64,000 nucleotides of DNA from Fodinibacter sp963695175 (GCA_963695175.1 CAVOGG010000009.1:124001-188000); one strand, 5' to 3'. Numbered from the stretch's first letter, positions 1-9,372 are shown. Program-made: numbers and translations. The notes: generated by a model from the letters alone, not told the origin.

Positions 1-826
1 TCAGCTCCTGGCGGCGGGTGCTCTCGTCGGGGATGATCTTGAAGACGAGCTTCCCGGTCTTCGGCTTCTCACCCCAGTACTGGTCGTTCGCCACGAGGGT
101 GACGGTCTTGTTGGCCTCGTCGTACTTGTCGAGCTTGTACGGGCCGATGCCGACCGGAGCCATCGCGTAGGCGGGGTACTTGAAGCCCTCGCCCTGGGCC
201 ACGACGTTGTTCGCGTCACCGGCCTTGAGGGCGGTGGGCGACTGCATCGCGAAGGAGTCGAGCGACAGGATCGTCGGGAAGCTCGAGGTCGACCGGGTGA
301 TGTTGATGACCGCGTTCGCCGCGTCCTTGACCTCGCAGGACTTGTACAGCGAGCCCTCCGGCTTGTCGCTGAAGGTGCCGAAGAAGTAGCCCCAGTACTC
401 GGCCGCGGTCTGGCCTGCGGCCTTCTGGTTGTACATCCGGTCCATGTTGTAGCAGACGGCCGCGGCGTCGAACGGCGTGCCGTCGGAGAACTTCACGTTC
501 TGGCGCAGCTTGAAGGTCCACGCGAGACCGTCGGCCGAGGGCTCCCAGCTCTCGGCCAGGTCGGGCTCGACGTCTGCGGTGCCCTCCTTGACCCCGAGGA
601 GGCCGGAGTGCATCTGACGGGTGACCCGGAAGGTCTCACCGTCGGTGGCGTAGAACGGGTCGAACAGCTTGGGGGCGCCGGCAGCACCGAACGTGAACGT
701 GTCCTTGACACCGCTCGTGCCGCTGGATGCCGTGTTGCCGGAGTCGCGATCAGAACTCGCGCAGGCGGTCAGGGTGAGTGCGGCCGCCGCCATGACGACG
801 ATGGGCACCTTCCGCGTTACCTTCAT
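1..826 (-). CDS. ABC transporter substrate-binding lipoprotein, family 5 (3' end cut off)
   Basis: The N-terminal 275 codons of a peptide/nickel-type solute-binding protein; the gene runs off the left edge. The product starts with a basic, hydrophobic signal ending in a lipobox (LTAC, Cys22), so it should be a lipoprotein outside the membrane. The mature part has the family-5 pattern (LFDPFYATDGETFRV, then FKLRQNVKFSDGTPFDA). The ATG at 826 has GAGG seven bases upstream. Permease and ATPase genes would be expected beyond the edge. The ligand cannot be read from the sequence; peptides are the usual substrate. A second, unrelated-looking family-5 protein lies just after typA. Confidence 0.9.
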   Translation of the reverse strand, partial: MKVTRKVPIVVMAAAALTLTACASSDRDSGNTASSGTSGVKDTFTFGAAGAPKLFDPFYATDGETFRVTRQMHSGLLGVKEGTADVEPDLAESWEPSADGLAWTFKLRQNVKFSDGTPFDAAAVCYNMDRMYNQKAAGQTAAEYWGYFFGTFSDKPEGSLYKSCEVKDAANAVINITRSTSSFPTILSLDSFAMQSPTALKAGDANNVVAQGEGFKYPAYAMAPVGIGPYKLDKYDEANKTVTLVANDQYWGEKPKTGKLVFKIIPDESTRRQEL

Positions 827-1164
827 CGATAAACCTCGCTTGGGTGTGCGAACCTCGAGGCGTCCGGGTCGGATGCTCGAGCTGGGTCCGGCGACGGGGC
901 GTGAAGGACCGCCATGTCCACCGTTGCGGGTGACCATAACGGCAAATGCGGCCGCTGAACCCTCGTGACGCGAGTGGTTATCCAAGTGATACCGAACGGC
1001 CCAGCAGATCCTCCGCGAGCCCGCGCGGGCGGGCACGCCAGACGGCGCCGACACCGCACCTGACGTGGGTGGATGTGGACGCGCTGGGAACAGGCTGAAC
1101 GCACCCTGCAGATCCCCTCTACACCGATTGGGTCTGGAGCGCAATACCTGAGAGACTAGTTCTT
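827..1164. other. Divergent intergenic region, binding protein gene / typA
   Basis: 338 bases between two divergent starts, with no convincing ORF on either strand. On the minus strand a TATGGT at 938-933 could be a -10 element for the binding-protein gene, giving a leader of about 100 bases. No clear paired promoter was found for typA. Its ATG is preceded by GAGAGA about 10 bases upstream. No strong hairpin or repeat was seen. Confidence 0.4.
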
Positions 1165-3060
1165 ATGTCTGTCTCCCACCGCGTCGACCTCCGTAACGTC
1201 GCCATCGTCGCCCACGTCGACCACGGCAAGACCACCCTGGTCGACAAGATGCTGTGGCAGTCGGGGGCGTTCGGCGAGCACGACCACATCGCCGACCGGG
1301 CGATGGACAGCGGTGACCTCGAGCGCGAGAAGGGCATCACGATCCTCGCGAAGAACACCGCCGTGCGCTACGCCGGGAAGGCCGCCGTCGAGGCCGGCAT
1401 CCCCGGTGGGATGACGATCAACATCATCGACACCCCCGGCCACGCCGACTTCGGTGGCGAGGTCGAGCGCGGCCTGTCGATGGTCGACGGTGTCGTCCTC
1501 CTCGTCGACGCGAGCGAGGGCCCGCTCCCGCAGACCCGCTTCGTGCTGCGCAAGGCGCTCGCCCTGAAGATGCCGGTCGTGCTGTGCATCAACAAGGTCG
1601 ACCGGCCCGACGCGCGCATCGCGGAGGTCGTCGACGAGGTCTACGAGCTGTTCATGGACCTCCTGGTCGACGCCGACCACCACCAGGACCAGCTCGAGTT
1701 CCCCATCGTGTACGCGTCGGCCAAGGCCGGCCGGGCCTCGCTGACTCGCCCCGTCGACGGTGGCATGCCCGACGGCGACGACCTCGAGCCGCTCTTCCGC
1801 ACCATCATCGAGACGATCCCCGCGCCCTCGTACGACCCCGAGGCCCCGCTCCAGGCCCACGTCACCAACTTGGACGCCTCGAACTTCCTCGGCCGCCTCG
1901 CGCTGCTGCGCGTCCACAACGGCACCATCCGCAAGGGCCAGCAGGTCGCGTGGTGCCGCCGCGACGGCACGGTGGAGAAGGTCAAGATCACCGAGCTGCT
2001 GATGACCGACGCCCTCGAGCGCCGTCCGGCCGAGCAGGCCGGCCCGGGCGACATCATCGCCGTCGCCGGCATCCCGGAGATCACCATCGGCGAGACCCTG
2101 GCCGACGCCGACGACCCCCGCCCGCTGCCGCTCATCACGGTCGACGAGCCGGCGATCTCGATGACGATCGGCATCAACACCAGCCCGATGGCGGGTCGTG
2201 TCAAGGGCGCCAAGGTCACCGCGCGCCTGGTCAAGGACCGCCTCGACCGCGAGCTCGTGGGCAACGTGTCGATGCGCGTGCTCCCGACCGAGCGCCCCGA
2301 CGCCTGGGAGGTCCAGGGCCGTGGCGAGCTCGCCCTCGCGATCCTCGTCGAGCAGATGCGTCGCGAGGGCTACGAGCTCACCGTCGGCAAGCCCGTCGTC
2401 GTCACCCGCGTGGTCGACGGCAAGGTGCAGGAGCCCATCGAGCGCGTCACGATCGACACCCCCGAGGAGTACCTCGGCGCGATCACCCAGCTGCTGGCCG
2501 CCCGCAAGGGCCGCCTGGAGCAGATGACCAACCACGGCACCGGCTGGGTCCGCATGGAGTACCTGGTGCCCTCGCGCGGCCTGATCGGCTTCCGCACCCA
2601 GTTCCTCACCGACACCCGCGGCACCGGCATCGCGAACCACGTGTTCGAGGGCTACGAGCCGTGGGCCGGTGACATCTCGACCCGGATCAGCGGCTCGCTG
2701 GTGGCCGACCGCTCCGGTGCGGCGACGGCCTACGCGATGGCCAACCTGCAGGAGCGCGGGTCGATGTTCATCGCCCCGACCACCGAGGTCTACGAGGGCA
2801 TGATCGTCGGCGAGAACTCCCGCGTCGACGACATGGACGTCAACATCACCAAGGAGAAGAAGCTCACCAACGTGCGCTCCGCCGGTGCCGACGTCCTCGA
2901 GCGGCTCGCGCCGCCGCGCACCCTCTCGCTCGAGCAGTCGCTCGAGTTCTGCCGCGAGGACGAGTGTGTCGAGGTGACCCCCGAGGGCATCCGCATCCGC
3001 AAGGTCGAGCTCGACCAGACGCTGCGCGCTCGCGCCGCCGCCCGGGCGAGGAAGAGCTGA
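1165..3060 (+). CDS. typA: Translational GTPase TypA/BipA
   Basis: A 631-residue ribosome-associated GTPase of the EF-G/LepA superfamily, involved in stress adaptation and ribosome assembly. The P-loop (AHVDHGKTT, residues 16-24), switch regions (LEREKGITI; DTPGHADF) and NKVD base-recognition motif are intact. They are followed by domain II, the EF-G III/V-like domains and the BipA-specific C-terminal domain (NVRSAGADVLERL region). Length fits the family. It heads a tight run of five plus-strand genes, 6 bases ahead of a binding-protein gene. Confidence 0.97.
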   Translation: MSVSHRVDLRNVAIVAHVDHGKTTLVDKMLWQSGAFGEHDHIADRAMDSGDLEREKGITILAKNTAVRYAGKAAVEAGIPGGMTINIIDTPGHADFGGEVERGLSMVDGVVLLVDASEGPLPQTRFVLRKALALKMPVVLCINKVDRPDARIAEVVDEVYELFMDLLVDADHHQDQLEFPIVYASAKAGRASLTRPVDGGMPDGDDLEPLFRTIIETIPAPSYDPEAPLQAHVTNLDASNFLGRLALLRVHNGTIRKGQQVAWCRRDGTVEKVKITELLMTDALERRPAEQAGPGDIIAVAGIPEITIGETLADADDPRPLPLITVDEPAISMTIGINTSPMAGRVKGAKVTARLVKDRLDRELVGNVSMRVLPTERPDAWEVQGRGELALAILVEQMRREGYELTVGKPVVVTRVVDGKVQEPIERVTIDTPEEYLGAITQLLAARKGRLEQMTNHGTGWVRMEYLVPSRGLIGFRTQFLTDTRGTGIANHVFEGYEPWAGDISTRISGSLVADRSGAATAYAMANLQERGSMFIAPTTEVYEGMIVGENSRVDDMDVNITKEKKLTNVRSAGADVLERLAPPRTLSLEQSLEFCREDECVEVTPEGIRIRKVELDQTLRARAAARARKS

Positions 3061-3066
3061 GACCTG

Positions 3067-4917
3067 GTGGGACGAAGGAACAACGCAGGCACACCCCCGG
3101 AGCCGATCCGCGAGAGCCGTCGTTCGCGGCGCCGTCGGCGGCTGCCCGGCCTCGTACCGACCCTCGTGGGGGCCTTCCTCGTGGTGGCCCTCGTCGTCGC
3201 CGGGGTGTTCGCCCTCGGGGGCACGGCTCCGGCCGACCCCGAGAAGGCCACGCCCACCTCGGCCGTCGGTGACCGCGTCGACACCGACGGCGGCACGCTG
3301 CACGCCCTCGCCCTCGGCCCGGTCGTCACCTGGGACCCGCAGCGGCTCGGCTCGCGCGACGACGTCGCCTTCGCCGGCCGCGTCTTCGCGCGCTCGCTGA
3401 CCGCCTACGCACCGAACACCGACCCCGACGAGCAGGCCCGCCTCGTGGGTGACCTCGCGACCACCACCGGCACCGCCAGCAAGGACCTCAAGACGTGGTC
3501 CTTCACCCTGCGCGACGGGCTGCGCTGGCAGGACGGCAGCCCGGTGACCTGCCAGGACCTCGCGTACGGCGTCTCGCGCACGTTCGCCACGGACGTGATC
3601 AAGGGCGGTCCCACCGACGCGCTCGCCGTGCTCGCCATCCCGCGCCAGCCCGACGGCACGAGCACCTACACCGGCCCCTATGCCACCGGCGCCAAGGCCG
3701 CCGCCGCCCAGAAGGCGTTCGACAAGGCCGTCTCGTGCAAGGGCCAGACGATCACCTTCACGCTGAGCACCCCGCTCAGCGACTTCAACGAGCTGGTCAG
3801 CCAGCCGGCGTTCGGCCCGGTCAAGAAGACCGCCGACCGCGGCGCCGACGGCACCTACGACGTGTTCTCGGCCGGGCCGTACATGCTCAAGGGCACCTGG
3901 ACGCCCGGCCACGGCGGCACCTGGGTGCGCAACCCGAACTGGAACCGGGGGAGCGACCCGGTGCGCCGGGCCCACGCCGACCAGATCGACTACCAGGAGG
4001 GCCTGGACACCCAGGCCGTCGCCCGGCAGGTCATGGCTGACGGCGACACCGGCCGGGTGTCGGTCGCACTCGGCTCGGCCCCGCCCGCGATCCAGCAGCA
4101 CATCACCGCCGTGGCCAGCCTCGAGGAGCGCTCGGTCAACCCGCGCACCGGTGTCGTCGACTACCTGCTGCCCAACGCGCGCAGCAAGGTCTTCGCCGAC
4201 GAGAAGGTGCGCCTGGCCCTCGCAGCCGCGACCAACCGCGACGCCTACGTCACCGCCATCGGTGGCAGCACGGCCGCCGACCCCGCGCTGTCCCTGGTGC
4301 CGAACTCGCTGCCGGCCGCCCACGACTCCGACCCGGTCGGCACCGGCACCCGCGGCGACGCCGCGAAGGCCAAGGAGCTGCTCACCCAGGCCGGGCTGAG
4401 CGCGCCGGTGCGGTTCACCGTGGCGTACCGGTCGAACCCGACGGCCGACAAGGCGATGGCCGCCCTCGTGGCGGGGTGGCGCCTGGCTGGGTTCGACCCG
4501 CAGACCAAGCCGATCACCGAGGACTACTTCACGGCGATCAGCGACCCCGCGCTCGTCGACCAGGTCGACGTGTTCTGGTCGAACTGGGCGCCGGCCTGGG
4601 CCTCGGCCTCGACCATCCTGCCGCCGCTGTTCGACAGCTCGATCAACATCACCAAGGTCGGCCCGGGGCGCGACTACGGCTACTGGGCCGACAAGGCCCT
4701 CGACACCCGGATGGCGAAGGTCAACACGATCGCCGACCGCGCCGCGCGCGAGAAGGCGTGGGCCGACATCGACGCCTCGCTCGTGGCGAAGGGCGCCTAC
4801 ATCGGCCTCGCCGAGCGCCGGGCCCTCTACGTCGCCGGCTCGGACGTGCGGAACCTGTCGGCCAACACCGTCGCCGGCGGCGTCGTCGAGTTCGCCGACA
4901 TCGCGGTGGTCCAGTGA
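3067..4917 (+). CDS. Membrane-anchored family-5 substrate-binding protein
   Basis: 616 residues. An Arg-rich N-terminus (RRSRRRRR) is followed by one hydrophobic segment (about 29-51) and then a full SBP_bac_5 domain (WSFTLRDGLRWQDGSPVTCQDLAYG; later YWADKALDTRM). There is no lipobox Cys, so it looks held by an uncleaved signal anchor instead of a lipid. GTG start, 6 bases after typA; the stop overlaps the mshB start (GTGA). No permease or ATPase lies nearby, so it either serves a transporter encoded elsewhere or has a non-transport role. Ligand unknown. Confidence 0.9.
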   Translation: MGRRNNAGTPPEPIRESRRSRRRRRLPGLVPTLVGAFLVVALVVAGVFALGGTAPADPEKATPTSAVGDRVDTDGGTLHALALGPVVTWDPQRLGSRDDVAFAGRVFARSLTAYAPNTDPDEQARLVGDLATTTGTASKDLKTWSFTLRDGLRWQDGSPVTCQDLAYGVSRTFATDVIKGGPTDALAVLAIPRQPDGTSTYTGPYATGAKAAAAQKAFDKAVSCKGQTITFTLSTPLSDFNELVSQPAFGPVKKTADRGADGTYDVFSAGPYMLKGTWTPGHGGTWVRNPNWNRGSDPVRRAHADQIDYQEGLDTQAVARQVMADGDTGRVSVALGSAPPAIQQHITAVASLEERSVNPRTGVVDYLLPNARSKVFADEKVRLALAAATNRDAYVTAIGGSTAADPALSLVPNSLPAAHDSDPVGTGTRGDAAKAKELLTQAGLSAPVRFTVAYRSNPTADKAMAALVAGWRLAGFDPQTKPITEDYFTAISDPALVDQVDVFWSNWAPAWASASTILPPLFDSSINITKVGPGRDYGYWADKALDTRMAKVNTIADRAAREKAWADIDASLVAKGAYIGLAERRALYVAGSDVRNLSANTVAGGVVEFADIAVVQ

Positions 4918-5789
4918 CCGGGCTGCTCGACGGCCTGCGGGTCGACGACCGCGCCCCGCGACTGCTCTTCGTGCACGCGCACCCCGACGACGAGACCCTC
5001 GCGACCGGTGTGGCCATCGCCCACCACGTGGCGCGCGGCGACGACGTGCACGTGCTCACCTGCACCCTGGGTGAGGAGGGCGAGGTCATCCCCGCCCAGC
5101 TCGCGCACCTCGAGGGCGCCGCGGGTGACCCGCTCGCCGACCACCGCCGCGAGGAGCTGCGCGGTGCGATGGAGGTGCTCGGGGTGACCCACCACCTGCT
5201 CGGCGCGGCCGGCGACGGCGCGCACCCGACCTACCGCGACTCGGGGATGGCGGGCTCGCCGGCCGCCGCCCACCCGCGGGCCTGGGCGGGCGCCGACCTC
5301 GCCGATGCCGCGGCCGCCGTGCGCGCCACGCTCGACGAGGTGCGCCCCGACGTCGTCGTCACCTACGACTCCACCGGCGGCTACGGGCACCCCGACCACG
5401 TGCGCACCCACGACGCCACCTGCCGGGCGGTCGCCTCGTCGGCCGACGCCCCGCTGCTCTACGCCGTGCTGACGCCCCTGTCCTGGGCCGTCGAGGACCG
5501 GCTGTGGCTGGCGGAGCACGTGCCGACCGACCGCGGCCTGGTCGTGCCCGGCGACGACGACCCCTTCGCGTCGTCGGTCGTCCCCGACGCGGTGGTGACC
5601 CACACCGTGGTCGACCCGTCGGTCGTCCCGCTGCAGTCGCGGGCCCTGATGTCCCACGAGACACAGGTCGTGGTGGGCGAGGGCTGGTATGCCTTGTCCA
5701 ACCACGTCGTGTCCCGTCTCGCCGGCCGGGAGGGCTACGCCCGGCTCGACGCGGCGACCGGCCGGCCGACCAGTGAGGACCCAGCGTGA
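4914..5789 (+). CDS. mshB: Mycothiol-pathway deacetylase MshB (PIG-L family)
   Basis: 291 residues. MshB removes the acetyl group from GlcNAc-inositol, the second committed step of mycothiol synthesis, using zinc. The zinc site is visible: HAHPDDE (His23, Asp26) and GHPDH (His162) within the diagnostic YDSTGGYGHPDHVRTH stretch. RDSGMAG is also typical. GTG start overlapping the previous stop by four bases; the reading frame extends further upstream without a stop, but that part only mirrors the binding-protein gene. The GTGA overlap with the next gene suggests translational coupling. Confidence 0.92.
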   Translation: MTGLLDGLRVDDRAPRLLFVHAHPDDETLATGVAIAHHVARGDDVHVLTCTLGEEGEVIPAQLAHLEGAAGDPLADHRREELRGAMEVLGVTHHLLGAAGDGAHPTYRDSGMAGSPAAAHPRAWAGADLADAAAAVRATLDEVRPDVVVTYDSTGGYGHPDHVRTHDATCRAVASSADAPLLYAVLTPLSWAVEDRLWLAEHVPTDRGLVVPGDDDPFASSVVPDAVVTHTVVDPSVVPLQSRALMSHETQVVVGEGWYALSNHVVSRLAGREGYARLDAATGRPTSEDPA

Positions 5790-6283
5790 GCGACGACCCC
5801 ATCGACCCGGCCCGCTTCCGGCAGGCCATGGGCCGCCTCGTCGCCGGTGTCACGGTGCTCACCACGTTCGCCGAGGGGCACGACCACGCCATGACGGCCG
5901 ACACCCTCACCTCGGTCTCGCTCGACCCCTTGCTGGTGCTCGTGTGCGCCGAGTTCGAGACCCGGTGGCACGACGCCGTGCTCGAGGCGGGCGTCTTCGG
6001 GGCCAGTGTGCTGGCGGCCGACCAGCGCCCGCTGTCGGAGTGGTTCGCCACCCGTGGCCGCCCGCTGCACGGCCAGCTCGACCGCGCGCCGCACCACCGT
6101 GGCCCGGCCACCGGCGTCGCCCTGCTCGACGGCGCGCTGATGCACCTCGAGTGCCGCACCACCGACATCCACCCGGCCGGTGACCACGCGATCGTCGTCG
6201 CCCAGGTGCTCTCGATCACCCTGCCGGACACCGTGGGTCCCGCCCTGGTGCACTTCCGCGGACGCTACGGGAGCATCGCATGA
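5786..6283 (+). CDS. Flavin reductase family protein
   Basis: 165 residues with the split-barrel fold of NAD(P)H:flavin oxidoreductases: an N-terminal RFRQAMGRLVAGVTVLTT segment, a substrate region (MTADTLTSVSLDPLLVLVC) and a C-terminal HFRGRYGSI. Such proteins supply reduced flavin to a monooxygenase partner or are oxygenases themselves. No obvious partner lies next to it. GTG start inside the mshB stop, and its own stop overlaps the next ATG, so it is coupled on both sides. Substrate unknown. Confidence 0.9.
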   Translation: MSDDPIDPARFRQAMGRLVAGVTVLTTFAEGHDHAMTADTLTSVSLDPLLVLVCAEFETRWHDAVLEAGVFGASVLAADQRPLSEWFATRGRPLHGQLDRAPHHRGPATGVALLDGALMHLECRTTDIHPAGDHAIVVAQVLSITLPDTVGPALVHFRGRYGSIA

Positions 6284-8001
6284 GCCTCGATACCCTGCGC
6301 GACGAGGTCGACTGGGACGAGACCCCGCCGGGCCCCCGCCGGTGGCCGCTCGTGGCGGCCGCCGTGCTCCTCGCCGTCGTGGCGGTGTACGTCGTGGCCG
6401 CCGTCTGGCTCGGCGACCGCGTGCCGCGCGGCACGACGGTGTCCGGGGTCGAGGTCGGCGGCCAGGGCGCCGGCGAGGCCACCGACACGCTCGACGCAGC
6501 CCTCGGGGCCAAGGCCACCCAGCCGGTCGTGCTGACCTCCACCGCGGGGAAGGTCCGGACCACCCCGGCGGCGCTCGGCCTGCGCGTCGACGTCCCCGCC
6601 ACGGTCGACGGCCTGATCGGGTTCTCGCTGTCCCCGGCCACGATGTGGTCGCACCTCGCCGGCGGCTCGGCGCAGCCCGCGGTCGTCACGGTCGACGAGA
6701 CAGCCTTCGACGCCACCGTCGACAAGGCCCGGGCCAAGCTCGACGCAAAGCCCGTCGAGGGCACCATCTCGCTCAAGGGCGGCAAGGTCACCGTCCGCCA
6801 GCCGGTCACCGGCACGACGACCGACGTCGCCGGCACCGCCGACGCCGTGCGCCGCTGGTGGCCCGGCGACAGCACCGTCGAGGTCGCGGCCACCGCCGTC
6901 GCGCCGAAGGTGACGGCCGACGAGCTGGCCCGGGTGCGCAGCGAGTTCGCCGACATCGCCGTCTCGGGCCCGGTCACCGTGTCCGCGAACGGCAAGTCCT
7001 TCACCGTGGCGCCCAAGGCGTTCGCCCCCGCGGTCGTCCTGACCGCCGACGACACGGGCACCATCACCCCGCGCGCCGACCCCAAGAAGCTGGCCGCCCT
7101 GGTGCACACCGCCGCCGAGGACGCCGGCGCCGAGGTCGAGGCGAAGGACGCCGTCGTGACGTTCGCCGGCCTCAGGCCCACGGTCCGGCCGCACGTGGCC
7201 GGCGTGGCGCTCGACGACGCCTCGATCGCCGGCGAGGTCTGGAAGGCCATCTCGACCACGACGCGCACCGCCACGGTCGCCACGAAGGCCGTCGAGCCGG
7301 AGTTCACGACCGCGATCGCGAAGGCGACCCTCCCCAAGGAGAAGATCTCCTCCTTCACGACGAAGTTCCCGGTCGGCCAGCCGCGGGTGCACAACATCGC
7401 GCTGGCCTCGCGGATCATCAACGGCACCTACGTCCCGCCGGGCGAGCAGTTCAGCATGAACGGCATCCTCGGTGAGCGCACCGCGGCCAAGGGCTACATC
7501 GAGGCCGGCATCATCCGCGAGGGGCGCGCGGCCACCTCGTACGGCGGCGGCATCTCGCAGGTGTCGACGACGATCTTCAACGCCGCCTTCTTCTCCGGGA
7601 TGCAGCTCGACGCCTGGACGCCGCACTTCTACTACATCTCCCGCTACCCCGAGGGCCGCGAGGCGACGATCTCCTGGCCCGACCTGCACAACAAGTTCAC
7701 CAACACCACCGACGGCGGGGTGCTGATCCAGATCGCGGTCACCGACTCGTCGATCACGGTGACCTTCTGGGGCACCAAGAAGTACGACGTGACGGCCACC
7801 AAGAGTGCCCGCTACGACATCGTGCAGCCCAAGAAGTTCACCGACCCGGGGCCCGACTGCCTCGACCAGAACCCGGTCCCCGGGTTCAAGGTCGACGTCG
7901 GCCGGATCATCAAGCAGGGCGGCAAGGTCGTGAAGACCCAGAAGTTCACGACCAACTACCGCCCCGAGGACGACGTCACCTGCACCAACCCGAAGCCCTG
8001 A
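6280..8001 (+). CDS. VanW family protein with peptidoglycan-binding-like domains
   Basis: 573 residues. One N-terminal membrane segment (about 22-43) is followed by two extracytoplasmic repeats of the type found ahead of VanW domains (PG_binding_4-like), then a VanW domain at about residues 350-490 (FSMNGILGERTAAKGY, YGGGISQVSTTIFNA). VanW is named from vancomycin-resistance clusters but its biochemistry is not settled; a cell-wall role is the usual inference. ATGA overlap with the upstream gene. It closes the typA run and is followed by a convergent gene after 24 bases. Confidence 0.92.
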   Translation: MSLDTLRDEVDWDETPPGPRRWPLVAAAVLLAVVAVYVVAAVWLGDRVPRGTTVSGVEVGGQGAGEATDTLDAALGAKATQPVVLTSTAGKVRTTPAALGLRVDVPATVDGLIGFSLSPATMWSHLAGGSAQPAVVTVDETAFDATVDKARAKLDAKPVEGTISLKGGKVTVRQPVTGTTTDVAGTADAVRRWWPGDSTVEVAATAVAPKVTADELARVRSEFADIAVSGPVTVSANGKSFTVAPKAFAPAVVLTADDTGTITPRADPKKLAALVHTAAEDAGAEVEAKDAVVTFAGLRPTVRPHVAGVALDDASIAGEVWKAISTTTRTATVATKAVEPEFTTAIAKATLPKEKISSFTTKFPVGQPRVHNIALASRIINGTYVPPGEQFSMNGILGERTAAKGYIEAGIIREGRAATSYGGGISQVSTTIFNAAFFSGMQLDAWTPHFYYISRYPEGREATISWPDLHNKFTNTTDGGVLIQIAVTDSSITVTFWGTKKYDVTATKSARYDIVQPKKFTDPGPDCLDQNPVPGFKVDVGRIIKQGGKVVKTQKFTTNYRPEDDVTCTNPKP

Positions 8002-8025
8002 CGCCCGTCAGGCCTCCCACCACCG

Positions 8026-9024
8026 TCAGGTCGTCGCCCGGCGCAGGTTGACGTAGGCGTGGTGCCGCTCGAAGCCGTGCCGCTCGTAGAGCGCCAGCGC
8101 GCTCGTGTTGTCGAGGTCGGTCTGCAGGTGCAGCGAGGCGGCTCCGGCCCGGTCGGCGGCGCGGGCGAGCGCGGCCACCATCGCGGTCGCGATACCCCGC
8201 CGGCGCGCCGCCGGGGCGACCCACATGGCGGCGATGCCACCCCAGGCCGCGGCCAGGCCGAGCCGCCCGATGCCGACGACGGTGCCGTCCTCGTCGCGCA
8301 CCGTCGCGAACGCCTGGGCCGGCGACCCGGTGAGGATGGCGCGGGCGGCCTCCTCGTCGACGTCCCGGTACGCCCGATAGGCGGTGAACCACTCGTCGGT
8401 CAGCTCGCCGCCGACGTCTGTCCCTGGTGGTTCCCCGGCGACCATCCGGGTCGGGGCGGTGAGGGTCAGGGTCTGGACGCGCGCGACGTAGCCCCGCCGC
8501 AGCGCCTCGACGCCGACGGCGTCGTCGGCGGGGTCGAAACCGACCGGTCCCGCCAGGGTGAGGTTCGCCGGGAGCCCGCGTGCGGCATACCAACCTTCGA
8601 CAGCGTCGAGCGCGGCCGGAACCGGGATGCCGGGGCTGCCGGCGGTCATCACCGAGTTGCCCCGCTGGGTGAACCCGCGCGACGCGCGCAGCACCCAGTC
8701 GCCCAGCCGGGCGGTCTCCATGGCCGGCCAGGCGCCCACCATGACCCGCTGGAGGTCCTCGGTCGACAGGGCCCGGTGGGGCTTTCCGCGCCTGGACGGG
8801 GACGGTGGGACCTCCTTGAGGGCGGTCACCTCGACCCGGGGCACCCGCACCTCACCGCGTCGGGTACGCACCACGAGGATGCCGTCGTCGTCGGCCACGA
8901 GCTCGCCGACGACGTCGGTGAGGGTCGCCCCGGTCAGGGGGTCGGGCCGGTCGAGCCGGTGCCGCACGACCACCCGCGAGCCGACCCGCGGATCACGATC
9001 CGGCCTGACCTCCGGTGCGTCCAT
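8026..9024 (-). CDS. GNAT N-acetyltransferase with N-terminal SH3-like domain
   Basis: 332 residues. The first ~75 form a small beta-rich domain (SRVVVRHRL...DDDGILVVRTRRGEVRVP) resembling that of Mycobacterium Rv0428c-type proteins. A C-terminal GNAT domain has the acetyl-CoA loop (RRRGIATAMV) and LALYERHGF ending. Substrate unknown. Start: TACTAT (9037-9032) lies exactly seven bases before the ATG at 9024, indicating a leaderless message; an ATG at 9033 would lie inside that -10 box. The upstream frame stays open far into fdxA and dapC, but only as their antisense. Confidence 0.85.
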   Translation of the reverse strand: MDAPEVRPDRDPRVGSRVVVRHRLDRPDPLTGATLTDVVGELVADDDGILVVRTRRGEVRVPRVEVTALKEVPPSPSRRGKPHRALSTEDLQRVMVGAWPAMETARLGDWVLRASRGFTQRGNSVMTAGSPGIPVPAALDAVEGWYAARGLPANLTLAGPVGFDPADDAVGVEALRRGYVARVQTLTLTAPTRMVAGEPPGTDVGGELTDEWFTAYRAYRDVDEEAARAILTGSPAQAFATVRDEDGTVVGIGRLGLAAAWGGIAAMWVAPAARRRGIATAMVAALARAADRAGAASLHLQTDLDNTSALALYERHGFERHHAYVNLRRATT

Positions 9025-9031
9025 GGCCCGC

Positions 9032-9038
9032 ATAGTAT
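9032..9038. promoter_or_regulatory. Bidirectional promoter core, overlapping -10 boxes
   Basis: The seven bases ATAGTAT read TAGTAT on the plus strand and TACTAT on the minus strand. Each hexamer ends seven bases before a start codon (fdxA at 9046, GNAT gene at 9024). This is the spacing expected for a -10 element of a leaderless transcript, so one symmetric element seems to drive both genes. No convincing -35 was found on either side. Confidence 0.6.
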
Positions 9039-9045
9039 GTCCGCC

Positions 9046-9372
9046 ATGACGTACGTGATCGCGCAGCCCTGTGTCGACCTCAAGGACAAGGCCTGCATCG
9101 AGGAGTGTCCCGTCGACTGCATCTACGAGGGCGAGCGCAGCCTCTACATCCACCCCGACGAGTGCGTCGACTGCGGTGCCTGTGAGCCGGTCTGCCCGGT
9201 CGAGGCGATCTACTACGAGGACGACGTCCCGGAGCAGTGGGCCGAGTACTACAAGGCCAACGTCGAGTTCTTCGACGACCTCGGCAGCCCGGGGGGCGCC
9301 GCCAAGCTCGGGGTCATCCCCAAGGACCACCCGATCATCGCCGACCTGCCGCCGCAGGAGCACGACGAGTAA
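9046..9372 (+). CDS. fdxA: 7Fe ferredoxin FdxA
   Basis: 108 residues, the usual length of actinobacterial seven-iron ferredoxins. The cysteines are in place: Cys9, Cys17 and Cys50 for the [3Fe-4S] cluster, and Cys21, Cys40, Cys43 and Cys46 for the [4Fe-4S] cluster (DECVDCGACEPVCP). It is a low-potential electron carrier for oxidoreductases or P450s; a P450 gene lies at 42-43 kb, but no link is shown. TAGTAT seven bases before the ATG predicts a leaderless mRNA. An in-frame ATG at 9037 falls inside the -10 region. The stop is one base from dapC. Confidence 0.96.
   Translation: MTYVIAQPCVDLKDKACIEECPVDCIYEGERSLYIHPDECVDCGACEPVCPVEAIYYEDDVPEQWAEYYKANVEFFDDLGSPGGAAKLGVIPKDHPIIADLPPQEHDE

Noticed and set aside
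1156..4323. A 1055-codon open frame on the minus strand
   Set aside because: Lies entirely antisense to typA and the binding-protein gene, both with clear homology; the product is Arg/Gly/Val/Asp-rich without domains. Long antisense frames are expected at this G+C content.
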